64,000 nucleotides of DNA from Catenovulum sp052056295. Its GTDB lineage: Bacteria > Pseudomonadota > Gammaproteobacteria > Enterobacterales > Alteromonadaceae. Below, one piece after another: positions 50,399 through 58,805 of the stretch (the stretch's first letter is position 1; each line of letters begins with the position of its first letter). The notes below the pieces were generated by a model. The model was not told the DNA's origin, made no database searches, and worked only from the letters and a program-made list of their open reading frames with translations. The position numbers and the translations under genes are program-made. The stretch covers positions 3,472,001 through 3,536,000 of the forward strand of contig NZ_CP182493.1 of the NCBI RefSeq assembly GCF_052056295.1, in the 5' to 3' direction.

Positions 50399-50462
50399 AA
50401 CTGACAGGAATAGTGGCTAACACCTCAACCCTCACTACCTCCTGGCGCTATTTCTGTTAGTT
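50399..50462 (+). promoter_or_regulatory. Hairpin with anti-SD-like loop in the flagellin 3 3' region
   Basis: AACTGACAGGAATAG pairs with CTATTTCTGTTAGTT (13 of 15). The loop has CACTACCTCCTGGC (50433-50446), the exact reverse complement of the loop motif after flagellin 2. No clear terminator is visible elsewhere in the 343 nt between flagellin 3 and the next gene. Confidence 0.6.
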
Positions 50463-50537
50463 GGTTGGTTTTTCCTCTGTTTAATAGATTCAAATAAACA
50501 AACTGAAAAGGTTTTAACTAAACTCCAGCTGCTTTTG

Positions 50538-51563
50538 CTAATCAGCCGAAGGTACGTTCAACGCCAATTTAGCTTGAATATTTTCGATTTCTTCATACTT
50601 TTCTGCCGCGAGTCTTTGTGCTTGGTTAAGCTCATGCGCTGTCAGCCTATGTTGAATATCCATCATAGCGGCTTTTGCTTCTGATACACCATATACGTTT
50701 GCTAACGACATCCATACATAACTATGTATGATAGATTTTGGCAGGCCTTCACCTTTAATAAACATCATGCCTAAATAAAACATGGCTTTACCATGTGACG
50801 CCATAGCCGCTCGTCTAAACCATTTAGCAGCATGAATATAATCGGCATGTTTAGCGTAATATACGCCGGTGGAAAATAATTTTTGTACGTTAACTGGTTC
50901 AGAGTCCGTGTGGCTTTTTTGCTGTAATAAGTCGCTGACAACTTGAGTTAATTGATTCAATTGAGCTGCCAGGGAATCTAGGCTGTTCATAAGTTGCTGA
51001 TTGACATGCTCATCTTGTTCTTGAGCTATAGCCGAAACCGGATTGGTTTTTTCACTTTGGTGCTGGGCAAGCTTATCCATAGTGCGAGTTGATGGCGACG
51101 CACTAGAATCCTTAGCTCTGGCTGGCTCTGCATCCAACTCAAAGTCATCTTCTACTAAGTCGATATCATCTAGCTCTATATCATGTAAATCCATTTGTTC
51201 AGAACTTGTTTCATCAAGTGCTTGATCATTTAAGTTTGAATCCGTTAAATCTTCTTCAAGTAACTCATCTTCATCTATCAGCAGGTCATCATTAATTAAT
51301 TGAGTGTCGTCTAAAGATAATTCTTCAGCGCCATCCTGAGTATCTGCGTGCAAATCATCTAATAAATCATCGTCGAGAATTTCATCCAGCTCGTTTAACA
51401 CTAGGTCATCATCCGATTCTCGCGGCAGGTCTTTGTCTTGATGTTTTACGAAAGATAAATCTTCATCATCAAATATTTCAAGATCGGGTAAATCTTCCCA
51501 GTTGTCTGGAACTAAATCTGTGTCTAAGGATAATTCTTCTTCGGTTGATTTGTTTTTTTGCAT
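50538..51563 (-). CDS. Acidic Sel1-repeat protein under a sigma-28 promoter
   Basis: 341 residues, no signal peptide or membrane segment. Residues 1-150 are extremely rich in Asp/Glu/Leu and probably disordered. A predicted coiled coil (SLAAQLNQLTQVVSDLLQQK) at about 192-212 precedes Sel1/TPR-like repeats (about 225-300; AAKWFRRAAMASHGKAMFYLG) and a final helix. Sel1 repeats mediate protein contacts. The promoter and place after the flagellins suggest a role in flagellar or chemotaxis function, but I do not recognise the protein. Confidence 0.75.
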   Translation of the reverse strand: MQKNKSTEEELSLDTDLVPDNWEDLPDLEIFDDEDLSFVKHQDKDLPRESDDDLVLNELDEILDDDLLDDLHADTQDGAEELSLDDTQLINDDLLIDEDELLEEDLTDSNLNDQALDETSSEQMDLHDIELDDIDLVEDDFELDAEPARAKDSSASPSTRTMDKLAQHQSEKTNPVSAIAQEQDEHVNQQLMNSLDSLAAQLNQLTQVVSDLLQQKSHTDSEPVNVQKLFSTGVYYAKHADYIHAAKWFRRAAMASHGKAMFYLGMMFIKGEGLPKSIIHSYVWMSLANVYGVSEAKAAMMDIQHRLTAHELNQAQRLAAEKYEEIENIQAKLALNVPSAD

Positions 51564-51593
51564 GCTAACTAACTTAATTTTTCTATTGGTCTG

Positions 51594-51620
51594 TTATCTG
51601 ACGTCTATTTAAAAACTTTA
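51594..51620 (-). promoter_or_regulatory. Sigma-28 promoter for the Sel1-repeat gene
   Basis: On the minus strand TAAAGTTT, 11 nt, TCAGATAA: perfect -35 and 6 of 8 in the -10, with exact spacing, 31 nt before the start codon. Confidence 0.75.
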
Positions 51621-51756
51621 GTTTAAATCCGCTAATTAAGAAACATTTAGCTGAGTTTTGCGCTAAAAATATTTTAACCTAGTGTTGATTTTTACAGCAA
51701 TTTACTATTTAATGCGCGCGCGTCTTACCTAGGAGTAGTGATTACTCCTACCAAGA

Positions 51757-51923
51757 CCGAAAGAGGTGCGTTATTCAGGTAACTAACATTAGAGGACTAA
51801 GCCTTGTTTGAATGTTAGCCAGGGGGATATACGCCGAGAAAACTACTTGTCTTAGTGGAAGTATTTTCGGTTAATTTGGTTGAATCCAACTAACTGTCAC
51901 CTGAATCGGTGGAGAGCTTTCGG
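51757..51923 (+). promoter_or_regulatory. Lysine riboswitch (L box) of lysC
   Basis: Stem P1 is CCGAAAG / CTTTCGG. Inside lie the conserved AGAGGTGCG, AGAGGACTAAGCC, CCAGGGGGATATACGCCGAG and GTCACCTGAATC-like segments of the lysine aptamer in the order seen in E. coli lysC. It would sense lysine and repress lysC. A small hairpin (TAGGAGTA / TACTCCTA, 51730-51750) stands just before it. Confidence 0.93.
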
Positions 51924-51960
51924 CCTAGAATTGAAGCCTTTCTTCATTCCACAGCCTTGC

Positions 51961-51987
51961 TTTCCCTTTGTTTATTGAAATGGGAAA
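51961..51987 (+). promoter_or_regulatory. Ribosome-site hairpin of lysC
   Basis: TTTCCC (51961-51966) can pair with GGGAAA (51982-51987), which is the lysC ribosome site 3 nt before the ATG. A second hairpin, GAATTGAAG / CTTCATTC (51928-51949), lies between it and the aptamer. This suggests control at translation initiation. Confidence 0.65.
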
Positions 51988-51990
51988 ATC

Positions 51991-53343
51991 ATGAAAAACC
52001 TAATTGTTGCCAAATTCGGCGGAACCAGTGTTGCAGACTTTGAAGCTATGTCTCGTTGCGCTGATATTATCTTAGAAGATCAAAATATTCGTGTTGTGTG
52101 TGTGTCTGCGCAATCTGGCGTGACCAACAAATTAGTGCGTTTAACCCATATGGATGTTACCGCGCAAGAGCGTGAGTCTATTTTGGCGGAAATTCGTGCA
52201 ACTGAGTACGCAATCGTTGATAAATTAGGTAAGCCAGAGTGGGTCACTTTAGCTTTAGATAACTTGTTGGCAGAATTAAAAGAGGTTGCTTATTCGGATA
52301 ACCTAGTTGGCTCTATGCGTTTGAAAGACCAAATTCAATCGTTTGGTGAACAAATGTCTTCTTTATTATTTGCTGAAGTATTACGCCAACGTGGTGCTCA
52401 TGCAGTTAACTTTGATATTCGCCAAGTCTTAAAAACCGATAGCAACTTTGGTAAAGCTGAACCAGATGTAGAACAAACACGTGTGCAAGCTGAGAAGTTA
52501 ATTGCACCCGAGTTAGAAGGCACAGTATTTGTAACTCAAGGTTTTATTGGTTCGGATAGCCAAGGTAATACAACCACTTTAGGCCGTGGTGGGAGTGATT
52601 ATTCTGCGGCGTTAGTGGCTGAAGCATTAGAAGCCGAAACTTTACAAATTTGGACTGACGTAACAGGTATTTATACAACAGATCCACGTTTAACTGCACA
52701 AGCGCGCCCAATTCCTGAATTGAGCTTTGACGAAGCGGCTGAAATGGCGACCTTTGGTGCGAAAATTTTACACCCAGCAACTTTAATTCCTGCTGTGCGT
52801 AAAGGCACAGGTGTATTTGTTGGTAGTAGCCGCGAACCAAAAGCGGGTGGTACTTGGATCCGCAACAAAGCTGAAAATAAACCACCATATAGAGCCATCG
52901 CGTTACGTCGTGACCAAATTTTATTAACAGTTAAAAGCCCTAAAATGTTATTTGCGACCGGCTTTTTGGCTAAAGTATTTGGTATTTTAGCTCAGCATAA
53001 GATCAGCGTTGATTTAATCACAACATCTGAGATCTCTGTTGCTATCACCATTGATAATCCAAATAATACAACTACGCGTGGTATTAAACAGGAAGTATTA
53101 GATGAGTTAGCTGAATTCTGTGAGGTGAGTGTAGAAGATAACTTGTCGTTAGTGGCCGTTATCGGTAACCATTTACAAGCAAATTCAGGTGTGGGTGGTA
53201 AATTGATTGCCGCGTTAGAAAACTATAATTTACGTATGATTTGCCAAGGTGCAAGTCCACATAATTTCTGCTTCTTAACCCAGTCTGATGACGCTGCTAA
53301 AGTGGTAGAACATTTACATGAAGAGTTGTTTGACGCTATCTAA
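51991..53343 (+). CDS. lysC: Lysine-sensitive aspartokinase III
   Basis: Phosphorylates aspartate, the first step to lysine, threonine, methionine and diaminopimelate. 450 residues: kinase domain (about 1-290) with KFGGTS at 8-13 and RGGSDYSA near 200, then tandem ACT domains (about 310-450) that bind lysine. Control by feedback and by the riboswitch is expected. asd, the next enzyme, lies 4 kb downstream. Confidence 0.96.
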   Translation: MKNLIVAKFGGTSVADFEAMSRCADIILEDQNIRVVCVSAQSGVTNKLVRLTHMDVTAQERESILAEIRATEYAIVDKLGKPEWVTLALDNLLAELKEVAYSDNLVGSMRLKDQIQSFGEQMSSLLFAEVLRQRGAHAVNFDIRQVLKTDSNFGKAEPDVEQTRVQAEKLIAPELEGTVFVTQGFIGSDSQGNTTTLGRGGSDYSAALVAEALEAETLQIWTDVTGIYTTDPRLTAQARPIPELSFDEAAEMATFGAKILHPATLIPAVRKGTGVFVGSSREPKAGGTWIRNKAENKPPYRAIALRRDQILLTVKSPKMLFATGFLAKVFGILAQHKISVDLITTSEISVAITIDNPNNTTTRGIKQEVLDELAEFCEVSVEDNLSLVAVIGNHLQANSGVGGKLIAALENYNLRMICQGASPHNFCFLTQSDDAAKVVEHLHEELFDAI

Positions 53344-53365
53344 CCTCAGCTAGATACAAATTAAT

Positions 53366-53386
53366 AAGGCCTAAACCTTAGGCCTT
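53366..53386. terminator. Bidirectional terminator-like hairpin lysC / 53,378 gene
   Basis: AAGGCCTAA / TTAGGCCTT, a perfect 9-bp stem with a 3-nt loop, overlaps the end of the convergent gene. T-runs on both sides are weak. Confidence 0.75.
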
Positions 53387-53929
53387 GTTGGTATCTTGCA
53401 ACGAAAATGTGTGTAAATTCTCTAAACTTTTTTCATCTTTTTGCCAAACAATTAATGGCTCATCTACTGCACTAGTAAATGTATAACTATTGTCACGTAC
53501 TTGTACTTTGTTAACTTGTTCATCATTAGAGTGGAATAATACTCGGTTGTTAATGCTCAAAGTATTGGCATTGTCTAATGGAGCTTCCAAGTTAAATACG
53601 ACAGTATCGCCTTCGATATTAGTTGACTTAATTGCTAAATTAACTGGTTGACCGTCTTCTTTGGTCACTGGCAGATACTCTTGGAAATAATAGTCAATAT
53701 ACGACTGGTATTCCGCAGGCTTTGACAGGTCTATAGCCGATATATGTTCAGCCTCTTGTAGATCTTGTTCGATCATTTTGCGGTTTACTTTTAACGCAAG
53801 TTTTACTGTGTCGTCATCAACAGACAACTCAGATGAACTATTGGTTGCGCTTTCATCCGCTTGACTATTAAAAGGCAGCAAAAACATCAAGGCAAGACTA
53901 CCTAATACTTTGTTTGATGTAAGCTTCAT
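53378..53929 (-). CDS. Secreted protein of unknown function
   Basis: 183 residues with an N-terminal signal peptide (KVLGSLALMFLLPFNSQADE, cut probably at SQA|DE near 23). The rest is acidic and polar, with VVFNLEAPLDN and VRDNSYTFTSAV beta-type stretches. No cysteine and no family I recognise. AAGGTGA lies before ATG at 53929; the frame is open to 53953. Likely periplasmic. Confidence 0.7.
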   Translation of the reverse strand: MKLTSNKVLGSLALMFLLPFNSQADESATNSSSELSVDDDTVKLALKVNRKMIEQDLQEAEHISAIDLSKPAEYQSYIDYYFQEYLPVTKEDGQPVNLAIKSTNIEGDTVVFNLEAPLDNANTLSINNRVLFHSNDEQVNKVQVRDNSYTFTSAVDEPLIVWQKDEKSLENLHTFSLQDTNKA

Positions 53930-54145
53930 AACTAAATCACCTTGAGAACTCATAATTGTTATTTAATTGTTTCTAATTTGTATTATTTATAGATGTTAAT
54001 CAAGTGTAAAAGTTCAATTTATTCTTAACTTTTTTTATTTTTTGTAAACATTTTTTGTCAAAGGCCTATTTTTAAAGGATTTTCCTGTTAAAATTCAATA
54101 ATTAACGTTATCTTTTACCCTAAACGTCATTTTAGAAATATCTTT

Positions 54146-54997
54146 ATGTTAAGTTACCGCCACAGCTTTCATGCAGGCAATCATGCTGATGTCATCAAAC
54201 ACATTACCTTGATAGCTGTTATTGAAAAACTCAAGCAAAAGAATAAACCTTTTGTTTACATCGACACCCATTCTGGGCGTGGATTATACGATTTATCTAG
54301 CGCTGAAGCACGCAAAACTGCTGAGTTTGAGCAGGGAATTCAGCGTTTGCTGGATAATTCAGCAGGTTGTGAACAGATTGTAACCGACTATTGTGAATAT
54401 GTTGGTCAATATATCAATCAAACACCAGCTTGTTACCCTGGATCGCCCAAAATCGCTTGTGACTTTTTGCGTGAGCAAGATAAATGTATCTTCATGGAAT
54501 TACATAGTGATGAAATTTCTAAACTCAAGGGTAATTTTTACAAAGATGAGCGAGTCGCTATTCACAATCGCGATGGTTTTGAAGGATTAAACGCATGCAT
54601 GCCACCAGAGCCAGCGCGGGGTTTAGTCTTGATAGATCCTGCTTACGAAGTTAAACAAGATTATGCCGATGCAGTGAAAGCATTGCAGCAGTCAATCAAA
54701 AAATGGCCACATGGGATCTTTTTGCTTTGGTATCCAATTTTAGCCGCACAAAGAGATAGAAGCCGTGATTTGAAAAAGAAAGTTGCCAATTTACCAATCA
54801 GTAATCTGTTATCTATAGAGCTCGCCGTTGAGCAACAGCAACAAGAGTTTGGTATGTTTGGCTCTGGGATGTTAGTGATTAATGCACCATACCAGTTAGA
54901 TAAAATTATGCAGCCGGTGGTAAGGCAACTAGCGCAAAAATTGGCGCAAGATGACAAAGCCTTTGCTAAAGTAGAATGGCTGATTGAGCCTGCTTAA
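54146..54997 (+). CDS. rlmJ: 23S rRNA (A2030-N6) methyltransferase RlmJ
   Basis: 283 residues. The MLSYRHSFHAGNHADVIKH start is typical of RlmJ, which methylates A2030 of 23S rRNA with SAM. SAM-binding YIDTHSGRGLYDLS is near 45-58. The catalytic motif, normally DPPY, reads DPAY (in VLIDPAYEVK near 174). Converges with a LysR gene with 2 nt between stops. Confidence 0.93.
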   Translation: MLSYRHSFHAGNHADVIKHITLIAVIEKLKQKNKPFVYIDTHSGRGLYDLSSAEARKTAEFEQGIQRLLDNSAGCEQIVTDYCEYVGQYINQTPACYPGSPKIACDFLREQDKCIFMELHSDEISKLKGNFYKDERVAIHNRDGFEGLNACMPPEPARGLVLIDPAYEVKQDYADAVKALQQSIKKWPHGIFLLWYPILAAQRDRSRDLKKKVANLPISNLLSIELAVEQQQQEFGMFGSGMLVINAPYQLDKIMQPVVRQLAQKLAQDDKAFAKVEWLIEPA

Positions 54998-54999
54998 AA

Positions 55000-55887
55000 T
55001 TAACTTAGCGGCAATGCTTTCAAATGCTGGTAGAGAGCTTTGGCCGCTGGTCCTGCATTCTCACCTTCTGCCAGAATAAGGTAGAGGGTGATCACTTGAT
55101 TATTATCCAGCTGTAGTGGTACTTGTTTTAATTCACCACTCTCTAGTTCCTGTCGAATAAACCTTTCTGGGATAGACGCAAAACCAACTTGATTTTTAAC
55201 AGCATCAATTAACGACGAAAATGAGCTTACTGTCCATCTTTGCTCTGCACCTAACCATCCTGCGTCTTGATTGCGTTTAATGCCGGAGTCACGCACGACA
55301 ATCTGGCGGTGTTGACGCAACTCGTTTTCCGTTAGCACTTGTTGTTTTGCGAATATTGCATGTTTTGGATGCGCGACAATCAGTTTTTTCGCCGAACCAA
55401 TTGGTGTGCCCATAAAACCTTGCGGAATGCGTGCTACATAGGCCAATTGCGCTTTTTTCTCGAACAAAGCTTCGTCAGTTGCTGATAATGTTGTTTCTAA
55501 AATTCGCAAACGAGTTTGTGGATATTGGTTGGAAAAGCTTGCAAGTTTATTCAGGACTTCTGGTACATAAATCAAAGCGTCTACTGCAATAGTTAGTTCC
55601 GCTTCCCAACCAGCGGATAAATAGTGTGCGCTGGTTTCAATATCATTGGCTGTTTCCAACAGGCAGTAGGCTTTTCGCAACAAAACTTTACCTTGTTCAG
55701 TTAATTCTGCTTTACGTCCTTTGAGTGTGATAGCGTCAACTGGTAAAGAATCATTTAACCGTTTTATGTTGTAGCTAATACTCGACTGGCTTTTGTTTAA
55801 CCGCTCTGCTGCTGCTGCGAAACTCTGCTCTTCATGCACAGCAATCAAGGTTGCCCATTGTTCAAGTGTCGTTTTAGGTAGTTTCAT
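55000..55887 (-). CDS. LysR family transcriptional regulator
   Basis: 295 residues. Winged HTH at about 5-65 (AERLNKSQSSISYNIKRL) and a type 2 periplasmic-binding-like effector domain (about 90-290). Divergent from azoR with a T-N11-A palindrome next to its start, so it probably controls itself and azoR-pirin. Ligand unknown; a quinone or electrophile signal would fit azoR. Confidence 0.93.
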   Translation of the reverse strand: MKLPKTTLEQWATLIAVHEEQSFAAAAERLNKSQSSISYNIKRLNDSLPVDAITLKGRKAELTEQGKVLLRKAYCLLETANDIETSAHYLSAGWEAELTIAVDALIYVPEVLNKLASFSNQYPQTRLRILETTLSATDEALFEKKAQLAYVARIPQGFMGTPIGSAKKLIVAHPKHAIFAKQQVLTENELRQHRQIVVRDSGIKRNQDAGWLGAEQRWTVSSFSSLIDAVKNQVGFASIPERFIRQELESGELKQVPLQLDNNQVITLYLILAEGENAGPAAKALYQHLKALPLS

Positions 55888-55889
55888 TT

Positions 55890-55914
55890 AATACATTTAA
55901 AAAGTTGATGTATT
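55890..55914. promoter_or_regulatory. LysR-type operator
   Basis: AATACAT-N11-ATGTATT, a perfect 7-bp inverted repeat with T-N11-A spacing, starting 3 nt before the LysR start codon in the 112-nt gap to azoR. Confidence 0.75.
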
Positions 55915-55999
55915 TAACCAGTATTTTAGCGATTTAGGTCAATAAAGTGAATGTATTATTAGTCTTAGTTAAGAAAAACATTTAAAAGGCAGGTGACTT

Positions 56000-56608
56000 A
56001 TGGCTAACAAAATTTTACGTATTAACAGCAGTTTATTTGGTAACAATGGGGCTTCAACGCAGATTATTGATAATTTAGTTGAGCAATTATCTGCAAAGTT
56101 AACTCATGTTGAAGTGATTACTCGAGACTTTTCGACTCAAGCTATTCCGCATGTTGATGGTGAGTGGATAGGGGCTTTGATGACCCCAGAGCAAGACAAG
56201 AGTGATGAGCAAATTGCTAAAACACAATTCTCAGACAAATTAATTGCCGAGGTGAAAGAGGCTGACTATCTTGTAATTGCCGCACCTATGTACAACTTTA
56301 ACGTGCCTTCTATGCTTAAAGCTTGGTTTGACCATTTAGCTAGAGCAGGTGTGACCTTTAAGTATACAGAAAATGGCCCTGTTGGTTTAATGGCAGATAA
56401 ACCAGTGTTTGTTGTGACAACTCGTGGTGGTATGCACAAAGACACATCTCGCGATACCGAAGTGCAGTTTATTCGAACCTTTTTAAACTTTATTGGGTTA
56501 ACCCAAATAGAGTTCATTTATGCTGAAGGTTTGAATATGCAAGACAATAAAGAAAAAGCCTTGGTTGAAGCTGAGCAACAAGTTAAACAAGCTGTTGCGA
56601 CAGTTTAA
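56000..56608 (+). CDS. azoR: FMN-dependent NADH azoreductase
   Basis: 202 residues, flavodoxin-fold AzoR family that reduces quinones and azo compounds. N-terminal RINSSLFGNNGAST (FMN phosphate loop), MYNFNVPSMLKAWFDHLAR (about 97-115) and a TRGGMH loop near 142. AGGTGA precedes the ATG. Followed after 35 nt by a pirin gene; likely operon. Confidence 0.93.
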   Translation: MANKILRINSSLFGNNGASTQIIDNLVEQLSAKLTHVEVITRDFSTQAIPHVDGEWIGALMTPEQDKSDEQIAKTQFSDKLIAEVKEADYLVIAAPMYNFNVPSMLKAWFDHLARAGVTFKYTENGPVGLMADKPVFVVTTRGGMHKDTSRDTEVQFIRTFLNFIGLTQIEFIYAEGLNMQDNKEKALVEAEQQVKQAVATV

Positions 56609-56643
56609 TTAACTGTCTGGTTTGTAAAATTTTAGGAGCGGAG

Positions 56644-57492
56644 ATGAGAAATATAGTTGAAGTAATACCAGCTCGGCCAACTTCTGATGGCGCTGGGGTT
56701 AAACTCAAACGCGTGTTTGGTGGACGAGGGCTAGAGCGCTTCGATCCATTTTTAATGTTAGATGAATTTGGCTCGGATGAATCTGCCGACTATATCGCGG
56801 GTTTTCCGCCGCACCCGCATCGAGGGTTTGAAACCATAACTTACATGCTTAACGGCAAAATGGAGCATCAAGATCATCTGGGTAATGTCGGTTTAATCGA
56901 AGATGGTGGCGTGCAATGGATGCGCGCTGGCAAAGGCGTGATTCACTCGGAAATGCCTAAACAAACCTCGGGATTATTGAACGGTTTTCAACTTTGGTTG
57001 AATTTGCCAGCCAAAGAAAAATTAACCCCGGCACAATATACGGATTTTCCGGCGAGTCATTTTTCGACGACTCAGGTTGAGGGCGCATCCGTCAAAGCAT
57101 TAGCCGGAGAATTTAAACTGAATAATCAGACGATAATAGGCGCAATCAGTCATCCTGTGACTCAACCTGTTATCGCTGACATCAGTTTAGTTGCCAACAG
57201 CCAACATATATTAAACCTTGCCGCTGAGTATAATCTAATGCTGTATGTGTTTGAGGGCGTTGTTGAGTTTAGTCATCCAGCACAGAATGTTAGGGTGGCT
57301 GCAGGCAAACTTGCGCGTTTTTCTGCTGGCGATTCAATTGAATTTCAAGCGGCAGAAAATAGCCGAGTTTTGTTAATTGCAGGTTTACCTTTGAATGAGC
57401 CAGTGGTGCAGTATGGCCCTTTTGTTATGAATACTCAGCATGAGATAAATCAGGCAATTATCGACTATCAGAATGGCGTACTCACTGACTAA
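56644..57492 (+). CDS. Pirin family protein
   Basis: Bicupin, 282 residues. The metal-binding N-terminal cupin has PHPHRGFETITYML and MEHQDHLGN (about 57-85), and GVQWMRAGKGVIHSE (about 90-105), with the expected His and Glu residues. Some pirins are quercetinases or redox sensors; the role here is probably linked to azoR. GGAGCG precedes the ATG. Confidence 0.93.
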   Translation: MRNIVEVIPARPTSDGAGVKLKRVFGGRGLERFDPFLMLDEFGSDESADYIAGFPPHPHRGFETITYMLNGKMEHQDHLGNVGLIEDGGVQWMRAGKGVIHSEMPKQTSGLLNGFQLWLNLPAKEKLTPAQYTDFPASHFSTTQVEGASVKALAGEFKLNNQTIIGAISHPVTQPVIADISLVANSQHILNLAAEYNLMLYVFEGVVEFSHPAQNVRVAAGKLARFSAGDSIEFQAAENSRVLLIAGLPLNEPVVQYGPFVMNTQHEINQAIIDYQNGVLTD

Positions 57493-57593
57493 AATATTGA
57501 CGATAACATAATGTTTACTAGCTAAAAGCGGCTATTTTATGTATGATCGCGCTTTAATTTTTTACTCTTTCAATTCATAGAGGATAAGTTTTC

Positions 57594-58706
57594 ATGAAGA
57601 AAGTTGGTCTAGTCGGTTGGCGTGGCATGGTAGGTTCTGTTTTGATGAACCGCATGGTCGAAGAGCAAGACTTTGATTTAATCGAACCTGTATTTTTTAC
57701 AACATCTCAAGCTGGTAAAGCAGCACCAAATTTTGGTAAAGATGCGGGTGTTTTGTTAGACGCAACTGATATTGAAGAGTTAAAGAAAATGGATGTAGTG
57801 ATTACCTGTCAAGGTGGTGACTACACTAAAGCTGTTTATCCTAAACTGCGTCAAGCAGGTTGGAATGGTTATTGGATTGATGCTGCGTCTTCATTGCGTA
57901 TGGATGACGAAGCTATCATCATTTTAGATCCAGTTAACCAAAACGTGATTAAAGACGGTATCAGCAAAGGTGTTAAAACTTTTGTTGGTGGTAACTGTAC
58001 TGTATCGCTAATGATGATGGGCTTAGGTGGCTTATTTGAAAACAAAGCGATTGATTGGATCACATCCATGACTTATCAAGCTGCTTCTGGTGGCGGTGCT
58101 AAACACATGCGCGAGCTATTAGCTGGCATGGGCGTGTTAAACCAATCTGTTGCAGCAGAGCTTGCTGATCCTGCAAGTGCAATTTTAGAAATTGATCGCA
58201 AAGTAACTGCGCAATTAAACGACCAAGGGTTCCCAAGTGAAAACTTTATTGTTCCGTTAGCGGGCAGCTTAATTCCTTGGATTGATAGTGACTTAGGTAA
58301 CGGTCAAAGCCGTGAAGAATGGAAAGGTGGTGCTGAAACCAACAAGATTTTAGGCCATTCAGGTATTCAGATTCCAGTAGAGGGCATCTGTGTGCGTATT
58401 GGTACTATGCGTTGTCACAGCCAAGCATTCACTATAAAGTTGAACAAAGATATCCCATTAGATGAAATTAGCGATATGTTAGCTAGCCACAATCAATGGG
58501 CTAAAGTTGTACCGAACGACAAAGAAAGTACCATCAACCAATTAACGCCAGCTAAAGTAACTGGTACTTTAGATGTACCAGTTGGTCGTTTACGTAAGTT
58601 AGCTATGGGCGGTGAGTACTTGTCTGCTTTCTCTGTTGGTGACCAATTATTATGGGGTGCTGCAGAGCCTTTACGTCGTATGTTACGTATTTTATTAGAA
58701 GATTAA
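57594..58706 (+). CDS. asd: Aspartate-semialdehyde dehydrogenase
   Basis: 370 residues, of the E. coli Asd type. The NADP motif GWRGMVGSVL starts at about 8; the catalytic Cys is in GGNCTVSLMM (about 136) and QAASGGGAKHMRELL follows. Converts aspartyl-phosphate, the product of LysC, to the semialdehyde for lysine, threonine, methionine and DAP synthesis. AGAGGA precedes the ATG. Ends at a strong hairpin. Confidence 0.97.
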   Translation: MKKVGLVGWRGMVGSVLMNRMVEEQDFDLIEPVFFTTSQAGKAAPNFGKDAGVLLDATDIEELKKMDVVITCQGGDYTKAVYPKLRQAGWNGYWIDAASSLRMDDEAIIILDPVNQNVIKDGISKGVKTFVGGNCTVSLMMMGLGGLFENKAIDWITSMTYQAASGGGAKHMRELLAGMGVLNQSVAAELADPASAILEIDRKVTAQLNDQGFPSENFIVPLAGSLIPWIDSDLGNGQSREEWKGGAETNKILGHSGIQIPVEGICVRIGTMRCHSQAFTIKLNKDIPLDEISDMLASHNQWAKVVPNDKESTINQLTPAKVTGTLDVPVGRLRKLAMGGEYLSAFSVGDQLLWGAAEPLRRMLRILLED

Positions 58707-58729
58707 TTTTCTAATTCAGCTTGGATATC

Positions 58730-58757
58730 AAGCGCTTTGTTTTTTCACAAAGCGCTT
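58730..58757 (+). terminator. Terminator hairpin after asd
   Basis: AAGCGCTTTGT / ACAAAGCGCTT, a perfect 11-bp stem with a T-rich loop, 24 nt after the asd stop; no long T-run after it. Confidence 0.8.
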
Positions 58758-58805
58758 ATCCTCTCAAACATTTATCCTTCAATCGTTTTACGCCGTTAGT
58801 TTTCT

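Noticed and set aside
48990..50462. Flagellin phase-variation cassette based on the 14-bp inverted repeats
   Set aside because: No recombinase gene is nearby and the repeats lie in hairpin loops; an RNA role is more likely, so inversion is kept only as a test.
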